64,000 nt of DNA, taken from JBEKCB01 sp052139675 (lineage in GTDB: Bacteria; Planctomycetota; Brocadiia; CAIUPP01). The translations under genes were made by a program, and so were the position numbers. The DNA lies in contig JBKQWE010000130.1 in assembly GCA_052139675.1 (NCBI GenBank), forward strand, positions 9,697-73,696, read 5' to 3'. The notes under the pieces were generated by a model. It saw nothing but the letters and a program-made list of their open reading frames with translations. It was not told the DNA's origin and ran no database searches. Positions within the stretch are counted from its first letter, which is position 1. The number at the start of each line of letters is the position of its first letter. This document shows, one piece after another, positions 26,620-35,428 of this stretch.

Positions 26620-26658
26620 GGAATGAGCAACCCAATCGGCTCCCTTCAGGCGGTCGTC

Positions 26659-28470
26659 ATGCTCGCGATGCTTTCACGGGCGTTCCTCCTCGGACTGGCC
26701 ACGGCCCCATTCTGCGCGGCGGCGTGCGCGCCGGTGTTTCTGCCGGTGGTCCTGTCGCGCGAGAAGGCGCGGTTCGGCGCGCAGGCGGCGGCGCTCGGGG
26801 AGTTTCTGCTCGGTCGGCTCGTCGCCTATGCCGCGGTGGGGCTGGCCGTCGGGTGGATCGGCGGCGCGGCCGGCGCGAAGATGCCGCCGTGGGCGATGTC
26901 CGCTTCCCTGGCGCTGCTCGGCGCGGCGCTGCTGCTCTACGCGGTCTCCGAGACGACGCAGGAGAGCGCCTTCTGCCGCACGGTGAAACGGTGGGGCCGC
27001 GGCGGGACGTTCCCGCTGCTGCTGGGTTTCCTCACGGGCGCGAACATCTGCCCGCCGTTCGTCACGGCCATGGCCGACGCCCTGCGCGCCGGCGGCGCGT
27101 TCAACGGGCTGGCGTACTTCGTCGCATTCTTCGCCGCGACGAGCCTGGTTTCGCTGCCGCTGCTGGTGCTGGCGCTCGGGAGTTTCCTGCCGGTCATCCA
27201 ATCGCTGGGCCGCATGGCCTGCGGAGTCGTCGGCTTCATTTCCCTGTGCGCGGCGGCGTCGTATATCGCGCCGGCGGCGGGCGCGCAGGTCGAGATCCTC
27301 GATATCAAACCGGAGCCCGCGCTGCTCCAGCAGCTCCTGCCCGGAGCGCGCGAGTTCCGCGAGGAGCGGAAGCCGGTGCGGCACTTCGTCGGGACGACCG
27401 GCTCGCGGGAGGTCGGCATCGTTGTTCTCTCCAGCGACCTGGCGCCGGAAGTGCAGGGGTTCGGCGGGCACGTGCCGGTGGCGGTGGCGCTCGACCCGGA
27501 CGGGCGGATCGTGGAGGTGCGCGTGCTGCCGGGCCGGGAATCGCCCGGCTACCGCGAGAAGGTCTACGCGCCGGAGTTCGCGGCGCAGTTCCGGGGAAAG
27601 CGGTATTCGGACGCCTTGTCGCCGGGCCGCGGCCTGGACGCGATTACCGGAGCGACAGTCACGTCGTCGGCGGTGATGGACGGCGTGCGGCTGACGGCGC
27701 GCCGCGCGGCGGAACAGGTGCTCGGCCTGAGCGCGCCGGCCGAGACGCCCGCGCAGCGCGCGCCGTTCAATCCCTGGCGGCTGGCGGTGCCGGCGTTCTT
27801 CATCCTCGCGGCGATCGGCGAGGCGCGGCGGTTGCCCTGGCTGCGGCCGTTCGTCCTTGTGGCCTCCGTCCTCTGCCTCGGGTTCGGACTGAAGGCGTTC
27901 TTCTCGCTGATTCACATCCTGGACATCGCTGCGGGCAAAGTGCCTTCGCTGAGCGCGCAGCCGCTCTGGTATCTTCTGACCGCCCTCGCGCTGGGCAGCG
28001 CGCTGCTGGCGGGGCGGCTGTACTGCGCGTGGATCTGCCCGTTCGGCGCGATCACCGAATTCCTCGGCCGGCTCGTTCGCTCGCCGCTGGAAATCAGCGA
28101 GCCCTGGGACCGCCGGCTGCGGCGGGTCAAGTACGGCCTGCTCCTGATCCTGCCGCTGATTTACGTCATCTGGCGGAACACGGGCGTGCGCGACGTCGAG
28201 CCGTTCTCGGACGCGTTCACGCTCGGGTTCCTCTCGGCCGGGAGCGACGCCACGCCGCGGATCGCCTGGCTGATCTTCCTGGGTGTCGCCTCGCTTTTCG
28301 TGTTCCGGTTCTTCTGCCGATACCTCTGCCCGGCGGGCGCGGCGATGGCATTCCTCGCGCGGCACCGCCTCTTCGGCCGCATCCGGCCGAACCGCTGCCT
28401 GGAGTGCGGCGAATGCATGGTCTCGTGCCCGAAGAAGAAAGATTGGACGCCGAATTACTCATCGCAATGA
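26659..28470 (+). CDS. DsbD/SafE-like + FMN-binding + NapH/NosR-like 4Fe-4S membrane fusion
   Basis: About 603 residues. Residues 1-220: six-helix CcdA/SafE-type module with a Cys pair in the first helix (PFCAAACAPVFLP) and another Cys at ICPPF in a later helix, as in thiol-electron carriers. Residues about 255-360: FMN-binding domain ending in DAITGATVTSSAV, the motif whose Thr (near 333) is covalently flavinylated by ApbE. Residues about 380-595: membrane domain with YCAWICPFGA and FCRYLCPAGA plus one C-x2-C-x2-C-x3-C cluster (CLECGECMVSC). This is a NosR/RnfG-like electron conduit with an added DsbD-like head. Start ATG 26659 was chosen from the promoter position; 26623 is the alternative. 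ApbE is 3 kb away at 31470-32555. Confidence 0.8.
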   Translation: MLAMLSRAFLLGLATAPFCAAACAPVFLPVVLSREKARFGAQAAALGEFLLGRLVAYAAVGLAVGWIGGAAGAKMPPWAMSASLALLGAALLLYAVSETTQESAFCRTVKRWGRGGTFPLLLGFLTGANICPPFVTAMADALRAGGAFNGLAYFVAFFAATSLVSLPLLVLALGSFLPVIQSLGRMACGVVGFISLCAAASYIAPAAGAQVEILDIKPEPALLQQLLPGAREFREERKPVRHFVGTTGSREVGIVVLSSDLAPEVQGFGGHVPVAVALDPDGRIVEVRVLPGRESPGYREKVYAPEFAAQFRGKRYSDALSPGRGLDAITGATVTSSAVMDGVRLTARRAAEQVLGLSAPAETPAQRAPFNPWRLAVPAFFILAAIGEARRLPWLRPFVLVASVLCLGFGLKAFFSLIHILDIAAGKVPSLSAQPLWYLLTALALGSALLAGRLYCAWICPFGAITEFLGRLVRSPLEISEPWDRRLRRVKYGLLLILPLIYVIWRNTGVRDVEPFSDAFTLGFLSAGSDATPRIAWLIFLGVASLFVFRFFCRYLCPAGAAMAFLARHRLFGRIRPNRCLECGECMVSCPKKKDWTPNYSSQ

Positions 28471-28485
28471 AAAGGATCGCAGGAC

Positions 28486-29691
28486 ATGGAATCGCGCAGA
28501 GATAATTGGATCGTCACGGGCCTGGTGCTCGCGGGGCTGGTGTTGATCGCGACCATCGTGACTCACGGCTTCCGCGGCGAGACGGCCGTGTCGTCGGCGG
28601 ACGCGGCGGGCGCGCGGATCGAGCGCCGCATGGTTCCCGGCCTCTCCGCCGACGAGATCCGCACCGCCGGCCTCAGCATGCGTGAAGCGATGTACTACGA
28701 GAAGCTTCCCGGCGGCAAGGTGCAGTGCACGCTCTGCCCGGTGATGTGCGTCCTGGGCGAGGGCGAGCGCGGCTCGTGCCGCGCTCGGATCAACATCGGC
28801 GGCATCCTTCGAACGCTGGTCTACGGGCACCTGCTGGCCGAGAATGACGACCCGATCGAGAAAAAGCCGCTCTTCCATTTCCTGCCGGGCTCGCGGTCGT
28901 TCTCCATCGCCACGGCCGGGTGTAATCTCGGCTGCGTGTTCTGCCAGAACTGGCAGATTTCCCAGGCGCTGCCCGAGAAGGCGCCGTACCATCTGATGAC
29001 GCCGGAGCAGGTCGTCGCGGAGGCGAAGCGCCTCGGCTGCAGCTCGATTTCCTACACCTACACGGAGCCGACGGTCTTCTACGAGTTCATGCTCGACTGC
29101 GCGCGCCTCGCGCACAAGGAGGGAATCCGCAACGTCTGGGTCACCTGCGGCTACATCAACCCCACGCCGCTGCGCGAGCTCTGCAAGGTGCTCGACGCGG
29201 CGAACATTGACGTGAAGGCCTTCGACGAGTCGTACTACCGGCGCTATTGCGGCGGCTCGCTCGAGCCGGTGCTGACGGCGCTGCGGATCGCGCACGAGGA
29301 AAAAGTGTGGGTGGAGGTGACCAACCTCATCGTGCCGGGCGGCAACGACGCTCCGCGCATGATCGCCGACCTGTGCCAGTGGCACATGGCGCACCTGGGG
29401 CCGGACGTGCCGATGCACTTCTCGCGGTTCTTCCCGATGTACCGGATGCAGGATGCCGCGCCGACGCCGCTCGGCACGCTTCAGAACGCCGCGCGGATCG
29501 CGCGCGACGCCGGCATCCGCTACGTCTACGTCGGCAACATCGCCACGCCCGCCGGCGAGGATACGATCTGCCCGAAATGCGGCCGCACGCTGGTCCAGCG
29601 GCAGGGCTTCATCGTGGTGCGCAACGATATCCGCGACGGCCGCTGCCCGTACTGCGGCGCCCCGATCGCGGGCGTCTGGACGGCGAAGTAG
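28486..29691 (+). CDS. AmmeMemoRadiSam-type radical SAM protein with N-terminal membrane/export segment
   Basis: 401 residues, 15 bp after the redox fusion gene. Residues 1-30 contain an RR pair (SRRDNWIVTGLVLAGLVL) then a hydrophobic segment, reminiscent of a Tat or anchor signal although not a consensus one. A Cys-rich head (QCTLCPVMCVLGEGERGSC) precedes the radical SAM CNLGCVFC motif at residues 146-153. The tail carries two CxxC pairs (CPKCG and CPYCG), like a zinc ribbon. This architecture matches the COG1180/AmmeMemoRadiSam radical SAM family. The usual AMMECR1 and MEMO partners are not in the window. The cellular side of the enzyme is uncertain, because exporting an S-adenosylmethionine enzyme would be unusual. 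Confidence 0.88.
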   Translation: MESRRDNWIVTGLVLAGLVLIATIVTHGFRGETAVSSADAAGARIERRMVPGLSADEIRTAGLSMREAMYYEKLPGGKVQCTLCPVMCVLGEGERGSCRARINIGGILRTLVYGHLLAENDDPIEKKPLFHFLPGSRSFSIATAGCNLGCVFCQNWQISQALPEKAPYHLMTPEQVVAEAKRLGCSSISYTYTEPTVFYEFMLDCARLAHKEGIRNVWVTCGYINPTPLRELCKVLDAANIDVKAFDESYYRRYCGGSLEPVLTALRIAHEEKVWVEVTNLIVPGGNDAPRMIADLCQWHMAHLGPDVPMHFSRFFPMYRMQDAAPTPLGTLQNAARIARDAGIRYVYVGNIATPAGEDTICPKCGRTLVQRQGFIVVRNDIRDGRCPYCGAPIAGVWTAK

Positions 29692-29917
29692 GGCGCCCCG
29701 CGCGCACCCCTCGAGCGCCTGACCTGTAAGAGACGACTGAGCGATTTACCGTAGGTCCGAGATGTACAGGTACGTCAGCCTTCACATGGCCGAATTTCTT
29801 GTCGACGGCGCCATCGCGCAGCAGAATTATTGATGAGCCGAACACACCATTTCTACCGTGCAGCGAGCCAGAGACTTGGGGGGCATAGAGCGCAGCAGTT
29901 CGTGACCGAGAATCTGC

Positions 29918-29946
29918 TTGACAAAAGGAATACTGGCCGCCAGAAT
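29918..29946 (+). promoter_or_regulatory. sigma70-type promoter for the ankyrin gene
   Basis: TTGACA (29918-29923), 17 bp, CAGAAT (29941-29946), giving a leader of about 70 nt before GTG 30025. The rest of the 29692-30024 gap shows no gene. Confidence 0.55.
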
Positions 29947-30024
29947 CTTTCCTCTGACGGCGACCCTCGTGTGAGCGGCGGCCATTCGCGACATTTCTTC
30001 GATTTAAGAGCGAGAGGGGCGACT

Positions 30025-31332
30025 GTGGGCAGACTTGTGGCGGCGGTTGTCGCGCTCGGCATCCTCTGTAGTGCCGCCTTCTCAGGCCAGCTTGAGGATG
30101 CCGCCGCGCGCGGCGACTTGGCAAAGGCCAAAGCGCTGCTCGTAGATAATCCACTCCTGGTGTACACCGAAACCAACAACATGACCCCTCTCCAGTGGGC
30201 TGCTTCCGAAGGCCGCCAGGACTTTGCAGAACTCCTCCTGGCCCACGGCGCGAAGGTCAACGTCGGCAACAATGGCGGGCGAGCGCCGTTGCACTTTGCG
30301 GCGGCGGCAGGCCATAAGGACATGGTCGAGTTTCTGCTCCGGAATGGAGCCGAAATCAGTGGCGCGGACGGCGGGGGAAATACGGCTTTGCATTTGGCGG
30401 CGCAAGGCGGCCACAAGGATGTCGTCGAAGTGCTCCTCGCCAACCAGGCAGATGTCCATGCCAGGAACAAGCTTCGCCAGACACCTTTGTATTGTGCGGC
30501 GGTCAATCATCATGAGGACATAGTGCAACTGCTCATGCTTCATGGCGACGCATCCGACATTGTCGAGCTGGCCGCCGCCGGCGCCTTGGACAACCTGAAG
30601 GCGCTGATCAAAGACCATCCCGCGCTGGCGTCCAGCAAAAACGAGGACGGCGCGACTCCTTTGCACCGTGCGGCGGACAGCGGCCATACCGATGTTGCGG
30701 AATTCCTCATTGCCAGCGGGGCGGATGTCAATGCGAAAGACAACAAGGGCTGGACGCCTTTGCACGGTGCGGTTGGCCAGGGCCATCTGGACGTGGCAAA
30801 ACTGCTCATTGCCGACAAGGCGGACGTCAATGCTCGAAATTGGTTCGGGTGGACGCCCATGCACAACGCGGTGGAATGCCTCGCCTGCAATAAGGAAACG
30901 GCGGAATTGCTTATTTCCAACGGGGCCGATCTCAATGTCAGGGATCACAATGGAAACACGCCTTTGGATATGGCGGCTTCTACGGGGCGGAAAGAGTTCG
31001 TGGAACTGCTTGTCGCCAATGGAGCCGATGTCAATGCCCGGGGCAATGGAGGCTTTACGCCTCTGCACTGTGCAGTAATTAGAAGAAATGAAGAGATAGC
31101 GGAATTGCTCATCGCCAACAACGCGGACGTCAATGCCCGGGACAAGGGCGGCCGCGCGGCACTCCACCTTGCGGCGGTCAATGGCTTCAAAGACATCGCA
31201 GAACTGCTGCTGAAGAACAACGCGGAGGTCAATGCCAAGGACAACCAAGGCGCGACGCCTTTGCACCTTGCGTTGGCTAAAGGCCACAAGGATGTGGCCG
31301 ACCTGCTCCGGCAGCACGGTGGACAGGAATGA
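30025..31332 (+). CDS. exported ankyrin-repeat protein, about 12 repeats
   Basis: 435 residues from GTG 30025 (AGGGG 6 nt upstream); the promoter at 29918-29946 rules out the longer frame. A signal peptide (VGRLVAAVVALGILCSAAFSG) is followed by about twelve 33-residue ankyrin repeats of the form GxTPLHxAA..GHxDVAELLLxxGADVNA. The fifth (VELAAAGALDNLKALIKDHP) is degenerate and lacks the TPLH turn, dividing the array into 4+7. Ankyrin arrays mediate protein-protein contacts; a periplasmic or secreted scaffold is likely. It is alone between the radical SAM gene and convergent apbE. Adjacent repeats are quite similar at the DNA level, so copy number may vary between strains. Confidence 0.9.
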   Translation: MGRLVAAVVALGILCSAAFSGQLEDAAARGDLAKAKALLVDNPLLVYTETNNMTPLQWAASEGRQDFAELLLAHGAKVNVGNNGGRAPLHFAAAAGHKDMVEFLLRNGAEISGADGGGNTALHLAAQGGHKDVVEVLLANQADVHARNKLRQTPLYCAAVNHHEDIVQLLMLHGDASDIVELAAAGALDNLKALIKDHPALASSKNEDGATPLHRAADSGHTDVAEFLIASGADVNAKDNKGWTPLHGAVGQGHLDVAKLLIADKADVNARNWFGWTPMHNAVECLACNKETAELLISNGADLNVRDHNGNTPLDMAASTGRKEFVELLVANGADVNARGNGGFTPLHCAVIRRNEEIAELLIANNADVNARDKGGRAALHLAAVNGFKDIAELLLKNNAEVNAKDNQGATPLHLALAKGHKDVADLLRQHGGQE

Positions 31333-31469
31333 GTGTCCGGGATCTCTCGCCGAAGGGCTGACGTAAGGCTCCGCCGGGCGCCGGACGGACGACAGCCCTG
31401 TATGGCGCGGGCCACGGCGCACCACATCCGCGGAACGCGGTCAACTCTCTCACTTCGCTACGAAGAACA

Positions 31470-32555
31470 TTATGGCTTCGCCTCGTACGCGGCGAAGCCC
31501 GGGCTGCGGGTCAGGCGCATCTGGCCATTTTCGTCGTAGGTGATGAACAGCGCCTCGGCTTGGGGGAACTTCTCGAGCAGCGCCAGGCCATCCCGGACTC
31601 CCAGGATGCTCAGCGGTTTGCAGAGGATGTCCGAGGTGACGGTGTCGGGCGCGATGACGGTCACGCTGGGAACGCTCTCGGCGGTCCGGCCCGTGCGCGG
31701 GTCCACGATGTGCGAGTAGCGCCGCCCCTGGATTTCCACGAACCGTTCATAGTTGCCGGAAGTGGAGACGCTGCGGTCGGCGAGATCCAGCGTGGCGACG
31801 ATCCCTTCGGGGTTGCGCGGGTCCTGCACGCCGACGCGCCATGGGCCGCCTCCCAGGTTGCGGCCCAGGGCGTGAATGTCGCCGGCCATGGCGACCAGGG
31901 CCGATTTCACGCCGCGCCGGACCAGCAGTTTCGTCACCTCGTCCGCGATGAACCCTTTCAGGCCGCCCAGGTCCAGGCGCATGCCGGCGACCGGGAACCG
32001 AATCGTGCGGCCGGCGGGATCCAGGATGATCCGGCCCGCTCCCAGGAGCGGCTTCACTCGGGCGAATTCCTCGGCCGTCGGAAGGCGGTTCAACTTGCCG
32101 CAGGTTTGCCAGAGCTCCACGAGCGGTCCCACGGCGATGTCGAACGTCCCCATGGTGCGGCCGCACCAGGTCACGCCGGTCTCGACGGCCCTGTAAAGGT
32201 CGTCCGAGACCGCGACCGCGCCGCGCCCCGCTTGCGCGTTGAGCCGGGAGAGCTCCGAGTCCCGCCTCTGGAAGCTCATCACCTTGTCGAGTTCGGCGAT
32301 GCGCTCGAAGCCGGCGGCGATGTCCGCGCGCGCCTTCGACTCGCTCTCGTCCACGACCGTGAGCGTGAGGTACGTGCCGAGCATGCTGCGCGTCTCGGAG
32401 ATGCTGACGGGATGGGCCCCCGGATTTTCGGCTTGCCGGAAGAGTTGCGACGACCGGGTTACGCGGAAGCAAACTCCGATGACGAGCGCAGAGGCGAGCA
32501 GGCACAGGAGCAGCGCAGACCACAGCGTTCTGCCGGACTTCGCCTTCCATGCCAC
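31470..32555 (-). CDS. apbE: FAD:protein FMN transferase (ApbE family)
   Basis: 361 residues from GTG 32555 (MAWKAKSGRTLW, with GAGAG upstream); the upstream gene ends at 32567. An N-terminal membrane or lipid-anchor segment (ALLLCLLASALVIGVCF) leads into the ApbE domain: MLGTYLTLTV, MGTFDIAVGPLVELW, DLGGLKGFIADEV, MAGDIHALGR and HIVDPRTG. ApbE attaches FMN from FAD to Thr/Ser of S/TGAT-type motifs on the outer face of the membrane, using Mg2+. The obvious local client is the DAITGATVTS motif of the fusion protein at 26659-28470. It is in an operon with the amidase upstream (promoter 33603-33631). Confidence 0.93.
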   Translation of the reverse strand: MAWKAKSGRTLWSALLLCLLASALVIGVCFRVTRSSQLFRQAENPGAHPVSISETRSMLGTYLTLTVVDESESKARADIAAGFERIAELDKVMSFQRRDSELSRLNAQAGRGAVAVSDDLYRAVETGVTWCGRTMGTFDIAVGPLVELWQTCGKLNRLPTAEEFARVKPLLGAGRIILDPAGRTIRFPVAGMRLDLGGLKGFIADEVTKLLVRRGVKSALVAMAGDIHALGRNLGGGPWRVGVQDPRNPEGIVATLDLADRSVSTSGNYERFVEIQGRRYSHIVDPRTGRTAESVPSVTVIAPDTVTSDILCKPLSILGVRDGLALLEKFPQAEALFITYDENGQMRLTRSPGFAAYEAKP

Positions 32556-32566
32556 GGCTGCGGCTC

Positions 32567-33520
32567 TCAGCGGCTGAAATATGCGGCGATTCCGTCGGCG
32601 ATCGAGCGGGCCAGCCGCGCCTGGTTGGAGCGGTCGGCGAGCATCTCCGCGTCGAGGCCGTTGGACAGGTAGCCCAATTCCACCAGGATGGCGGGGCATT
32701 GGGTGACGACGAGGACGCGATAGTTCGCCTGCCGGATGCCCAGCCCTTCGAGGCTGGCGCCATGCAGCGCCTCATCCACCGCCGTGGCGACGTCGCGGGA
32801 GCCTGCCGAGGGATCGCGGCAGGTGTAGACGGTGAACCCTCTCATGAACGGGTCGGGGCACGCGTCGGCGTGGATGCTGACGAACAGGTCCGCCGAAAAG
32901 CGATTGGCGATGGCCGCGCGTTCGTCCAGCTCGACGAAGACATCGGACTGGCGCGTCATGATGACATCGAATCCATCCTCCTTCAGCAACCGCGCCAGTT
33001 CTTTGGCCACCGGGAGAGTGATGGTCTTCTCCTTGAGACCGATGCGGCTGATCGTTCCGGGATCCTTGCCGCCATGGCCGGGATCCACGACAACGCGGTA
33101 TGCGCGCGCCAGAGTCGGCCGGGTCCGCTCGGGAAGCGGCTTGGGGACGGCCGCATGGGTCGCCGCTTCCGGCGGCTTGAGCGCGGTCCGGATATCCGCC
33201 TCCAGCGTCTCCGGCACGAAGAGAATGCCGCGGACCCGCACGTAGCCGCCTTCGGGCCCGACGCGCAATCCATTGACGTAAGCCTGCCCGGCCGGGTCCG
33301 GGATCACCATCACGCGGTTCCTGCCGTTGCGCAGCGTGACCATCGAGGCGGTGTCTTCCTCAACGGCCAGCCCCAGCCGTTGCGCGAGCTGTTGAACGGA
33401 AATCGTCCCTTCGGGGACCGACATCACCTCGTGGCCGGCCTGAATCGGCTCAGGGGTCCGGCAACCGGCGGCCATGAAAAGCGCAGCCAGGAGAACGCCG
33501 CATCCGATCAGTCGTCTCAT
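32567..33520 (-). CDS. lipoprotein N-acetylmuramoyl-L-alanine amidase (Amidase_3)
   Basis: 317 residues. A lipobox (LFMAAGC, Cys20) indicates a lipoprotein. Residues about 35-120 resemble a copper-amine-oxidase-N-like/stalk domain (AYVNGLRVGPEGGYVRVRG). The C-terminal Amidase_3 domain has the zinc site: VVDPGHGGKDPG, the Glu in LKEKTITLP, the His in SIHADACPDP, and the catalytic Glu in VELGYLSN. It cleaves the MurNAc-L-Ala bond of peptidoglycan. ATG start at 33520. The apbE gene begins 11 bp after its stop. Confidence 0.93.
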   Translation of the reverse strand: MRRLIGCGVLLAALFMAAGCRTPEPIQAGHEVMSVPEGTISVQQLAQRLGLAVEEDTASMVTLRNGRNRVMVIPDPAGQAYVNGLRVGPEGGYVRVRGILFVPETLEADIRTALKPPEAATHAAVPKPLPERTRPTLARAYRVVVDPGHGGKDPGTISRIGLKEKTITLPVAKELARLLKEDGFDVIMTRQSDVFVELDERAAIANRFSADLFVSIHADACPDPFMRGFTVYTCRDPSAGSRDVATAVDEALHGASLEGLGIRQANYRVLVVTQCPAILVELGYLSNGLDAEMLADRSNQARLARSIADGIAAYFSR

Positions 33521-33602
33521 CTATGTCTCCCTGTGCGATTGAGCGTCAATCCGGAATTCGCCCTGTGGCGCGGTCACGCCACCGCCGGGCATTCAGTACC
33601 AC

Positions 33603-33631
33603 ATTGTGACGGCTGGAGCCGCTTCCGTCAA
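33603..33631 (-). promoter_or_regulatory. conserved 17-spacer promoter upstream of the amidase-apbE pair
   Basis: Minus strand TTGACG (33631-33626), 17 bp, CACAAT (33608-33603). The spacer ends CCAGCCGT, identical to the end of the spacer at 56787-56815. Confidence 0.7.
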
Positions 33632-33674
33632 ATGACGCCCCGGCGGGAATTCCGGAACATGTCCCAACAAAAGC

Positions 33675-33702
33675 TTGACGTCGGCTGCATCAGGTGTATA
33701 AT
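33675..33702 (+). promoter_or_regulatory. strong sigma70-type promoter for the zinc-ribbon gene
   Basis: TTGACG (33675-33680), 16 bp, perfect TATAAT (33697-33702). The leader is about 130 nt before ATG 33837. Divergent from the promoter at 33603-33631, with only 43 bp between their -35 boxes. Confidence 0.7.
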
Positions 33703-33836
33703 CCCACTCAGGAAAGACAGCCGTCTCTTGCCGGATGACCGCGTAACAGATTCCGGGCGGCGCATGCGGCGCAGGAATCGGTTCATCTCCTGCGTAGCGC
33801 AGGGAGTCCCTGTGTACGGTCCGTGCGGAGATTGAC

Positions 33837-35333
33837 ATGCCAGTCACCTTCAAGTGTCCCCATTGCGGGCGCAGCCTGCTCGTGCACGACGAACTGGGAA
33901 TGAAGGCCCGGCGCTGCTCCGGTTGCCGCCAGATGGTGGAGGTTCCGGCCACACTGGAGTCAGTGATTTCCCAAACCGCTCCCGCGGAGGCGATGAACCC
34001 GCTGGCCGCGATCGAGTCGGGACACCTGGAATATTTTGCGGAATTCCTGGCTGAAAAGCACCACACTCCGCAACAGCGGAAGATAGACGCCGGCAAAGTC
34101 TGGGGCTTCTTCGTCATGTCGCCCGCCGAGGTCGTTGACCTGGTCCGCGACTACCAGGGCAAGTTCGACGTGTTTGTCGAGGACTCCTCGTTCCAGAACG
34201 GCCGAGGACTCTGCGTGCTGCTGCATCCGGTCCGGAGAGACCGCGGCTGCCTGTGCCTGACCGGCCTGGTGCTCCCCACGAACCTGACGGCCTGGGCGAC
34301 TGAGCACGGTTCCATACCGATGAAAGAACTCCGCATTGAAAAATCGCCGATGGATGGACATCCCGTCCAGCTCAGTTTCATCGGAACCGTTCGGAAGGAC
34401 GCTCCTCGTCCCACCCTGCCCAAGGTGACCTCCGACGGCATTTCCATGGTCTTCCGCGAACGGCTCTACACCTTCGGATGGAACCGGCAGGAGGTCGAGC
34501 TGATGTACTTCGGCGTCCGTTCAGGGGACCTGAGCGTCAAGGCCACCACCGGAGTGGTAGGGCCTTCCACGCCGAAGCGCGTACTGCGGAGTCCCCGGGA
34601 ACTGGCCTTGCTGCAGCGGATCTATGCCTGCAGGACCGGCGCCCGGCAGGTGGAGGACGCGGAAGGCGGCGTGTCCGCCGTCCTCGCGGCCCCGGTCATC
34701 TCGCGCGTGTTCGCCGCGGACGTCACGGACCTTCTCAGCCAGTACAATGACACTCTTCTCTGCGGGGCTTTCGGCGGGCTGGATATGACCACCATTCCGC
34801 TGAACGACAGTTGCGACAAGTACTATCGAAGAGAGGAAGGGCAGTTCGCCGCGCTGGTGGGGACCGACCCGCGGATGATCACGCTGGTCTTCACCCTGGC
34901 CGCGCTCGCCGAGACGGGGCGAATGGCGCCGGCCGAAACCCTGGCGCAGAAAGTCGTCCCGCGCTTCACCGAGAAATGCCGCCTCGGCGCCTCGCACGAC
35001 AAGAATGATGAGTGGTACATCGGACGCTGGGGCAAGGCCTATTACACCGTCGCGGCGGCGATCATGATGAAGGAGAAGGTGGAGCACTATACTTGGGCGC
35101 TGCCGCTCCTCGATGCCGTCGTCGTCGAGTACCACCATGCCGAGGAGCCTCTGTACTGGCGCGCCCTGGCCGCTTACAGGTACTGGCTGCTCAAGCCGGA
35201 CAGGCCCAACCGCGTCCAGATGGCGCAGCAGCGATTGCACTCCGTCATCTCCTCCGCGCAGAAAGAGCCGATTGACCCCGCGCGGCTGGAAACCATCCGC
35301 CAATATCTCGCCAAGATGGGCGGCGGCCGCTAG
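33837..35333 (+). CDS. zinc-ribbon protein of unknown function
   Basis: 498 residues starting at ATG 33837 (GGAG 6 nt upstream). Residues 5-35 form a zinc ribbon: CPHCG then CSGCR, 20 residues apart, in a context (VTFKCPHCGRSLLVHDELGM) common in planctomycete-type proteins. The remaining 460 residues are soluble, with no recognisable domain; the last 170 (AETGRMAPAETLAQKVVPRF, YYTVAAAIMMKEKVEHYTWA) look helical and TPR-like. No membrane segment. It stands alone behind a strong promoter and is followed by the GATTAC palindrome at 35344-35428. Function unknown. Confidence 0.8.
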   Translation: MPVTFKCPHCGRSLLVHDELGMKARRCSGCRQMVEVPATLESVISQTAPAEAMNPLAAIESGHLEYFAEFLAEKHHTPQQRKIDAGKVWGFFVMSPAEVVDLVRDYQGKFDVFVEDSSFQNGRGLCVLLHPVRRDRGCLCLTGLVLPTNLTAWATEHGSIPMKELRIEKSPMDGHPVQLSFIGTVRKDAPRPTLPKVTSDGISMVFRERLYTFGWNRQEVELMYFGVRSGDLSVKATTGVVGPSTPKRVLRSPRELALLQRIYACRTGARQVEDAEGGVSAVLAAPVISRVFAADVTDLLSQYNDTLLCGAFGGLDMTTIPLNDSCDKYYRREEGQFAALVGTDPRMITLVFTLAALAETGRMAPAETLAQKVVPRFTEKCRLGASHDKNDEWYIGRWGKAYYTVAAAIMMKEKVEHYTWALPLLDAVVVEYHHAEEPLYWRALAAYRYWLLKPDRPNRVQMAQQRLHSVISSAQKEPIDPARLETIRQYLAKMGGGR

Positions 35334-35343
35334 CGGATTTTTC

Positions 35344-35428
35344 TTCGTAATCGCAATCCTAATCGTAATCGCCGTTTTTCCGTTCCAGCCCGACGAAGGC
35401 CGATTACGATTAGGATTACGATTACGAG
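35344..35428. repeat. GATTAC-type palindromic repeat, copy 1
   Basis: Arms of 27 bp (about 35345-35371 and 35401-35427) match at 26 positions and consist of TCGTAATC/AATCCT units; the loop carries CCGTTCCAGC. The second copy at 41344-41440 shares both arms and loop. Located 11 bp after a stop codon. Confidence 0.7.

Noticed and set aside
31333..31469. terminator between the ankyrin and apbE genes
   Set aside because: The 137-bp convergent gap has short GC-rich complementarities but no clear stem followed by a T run.
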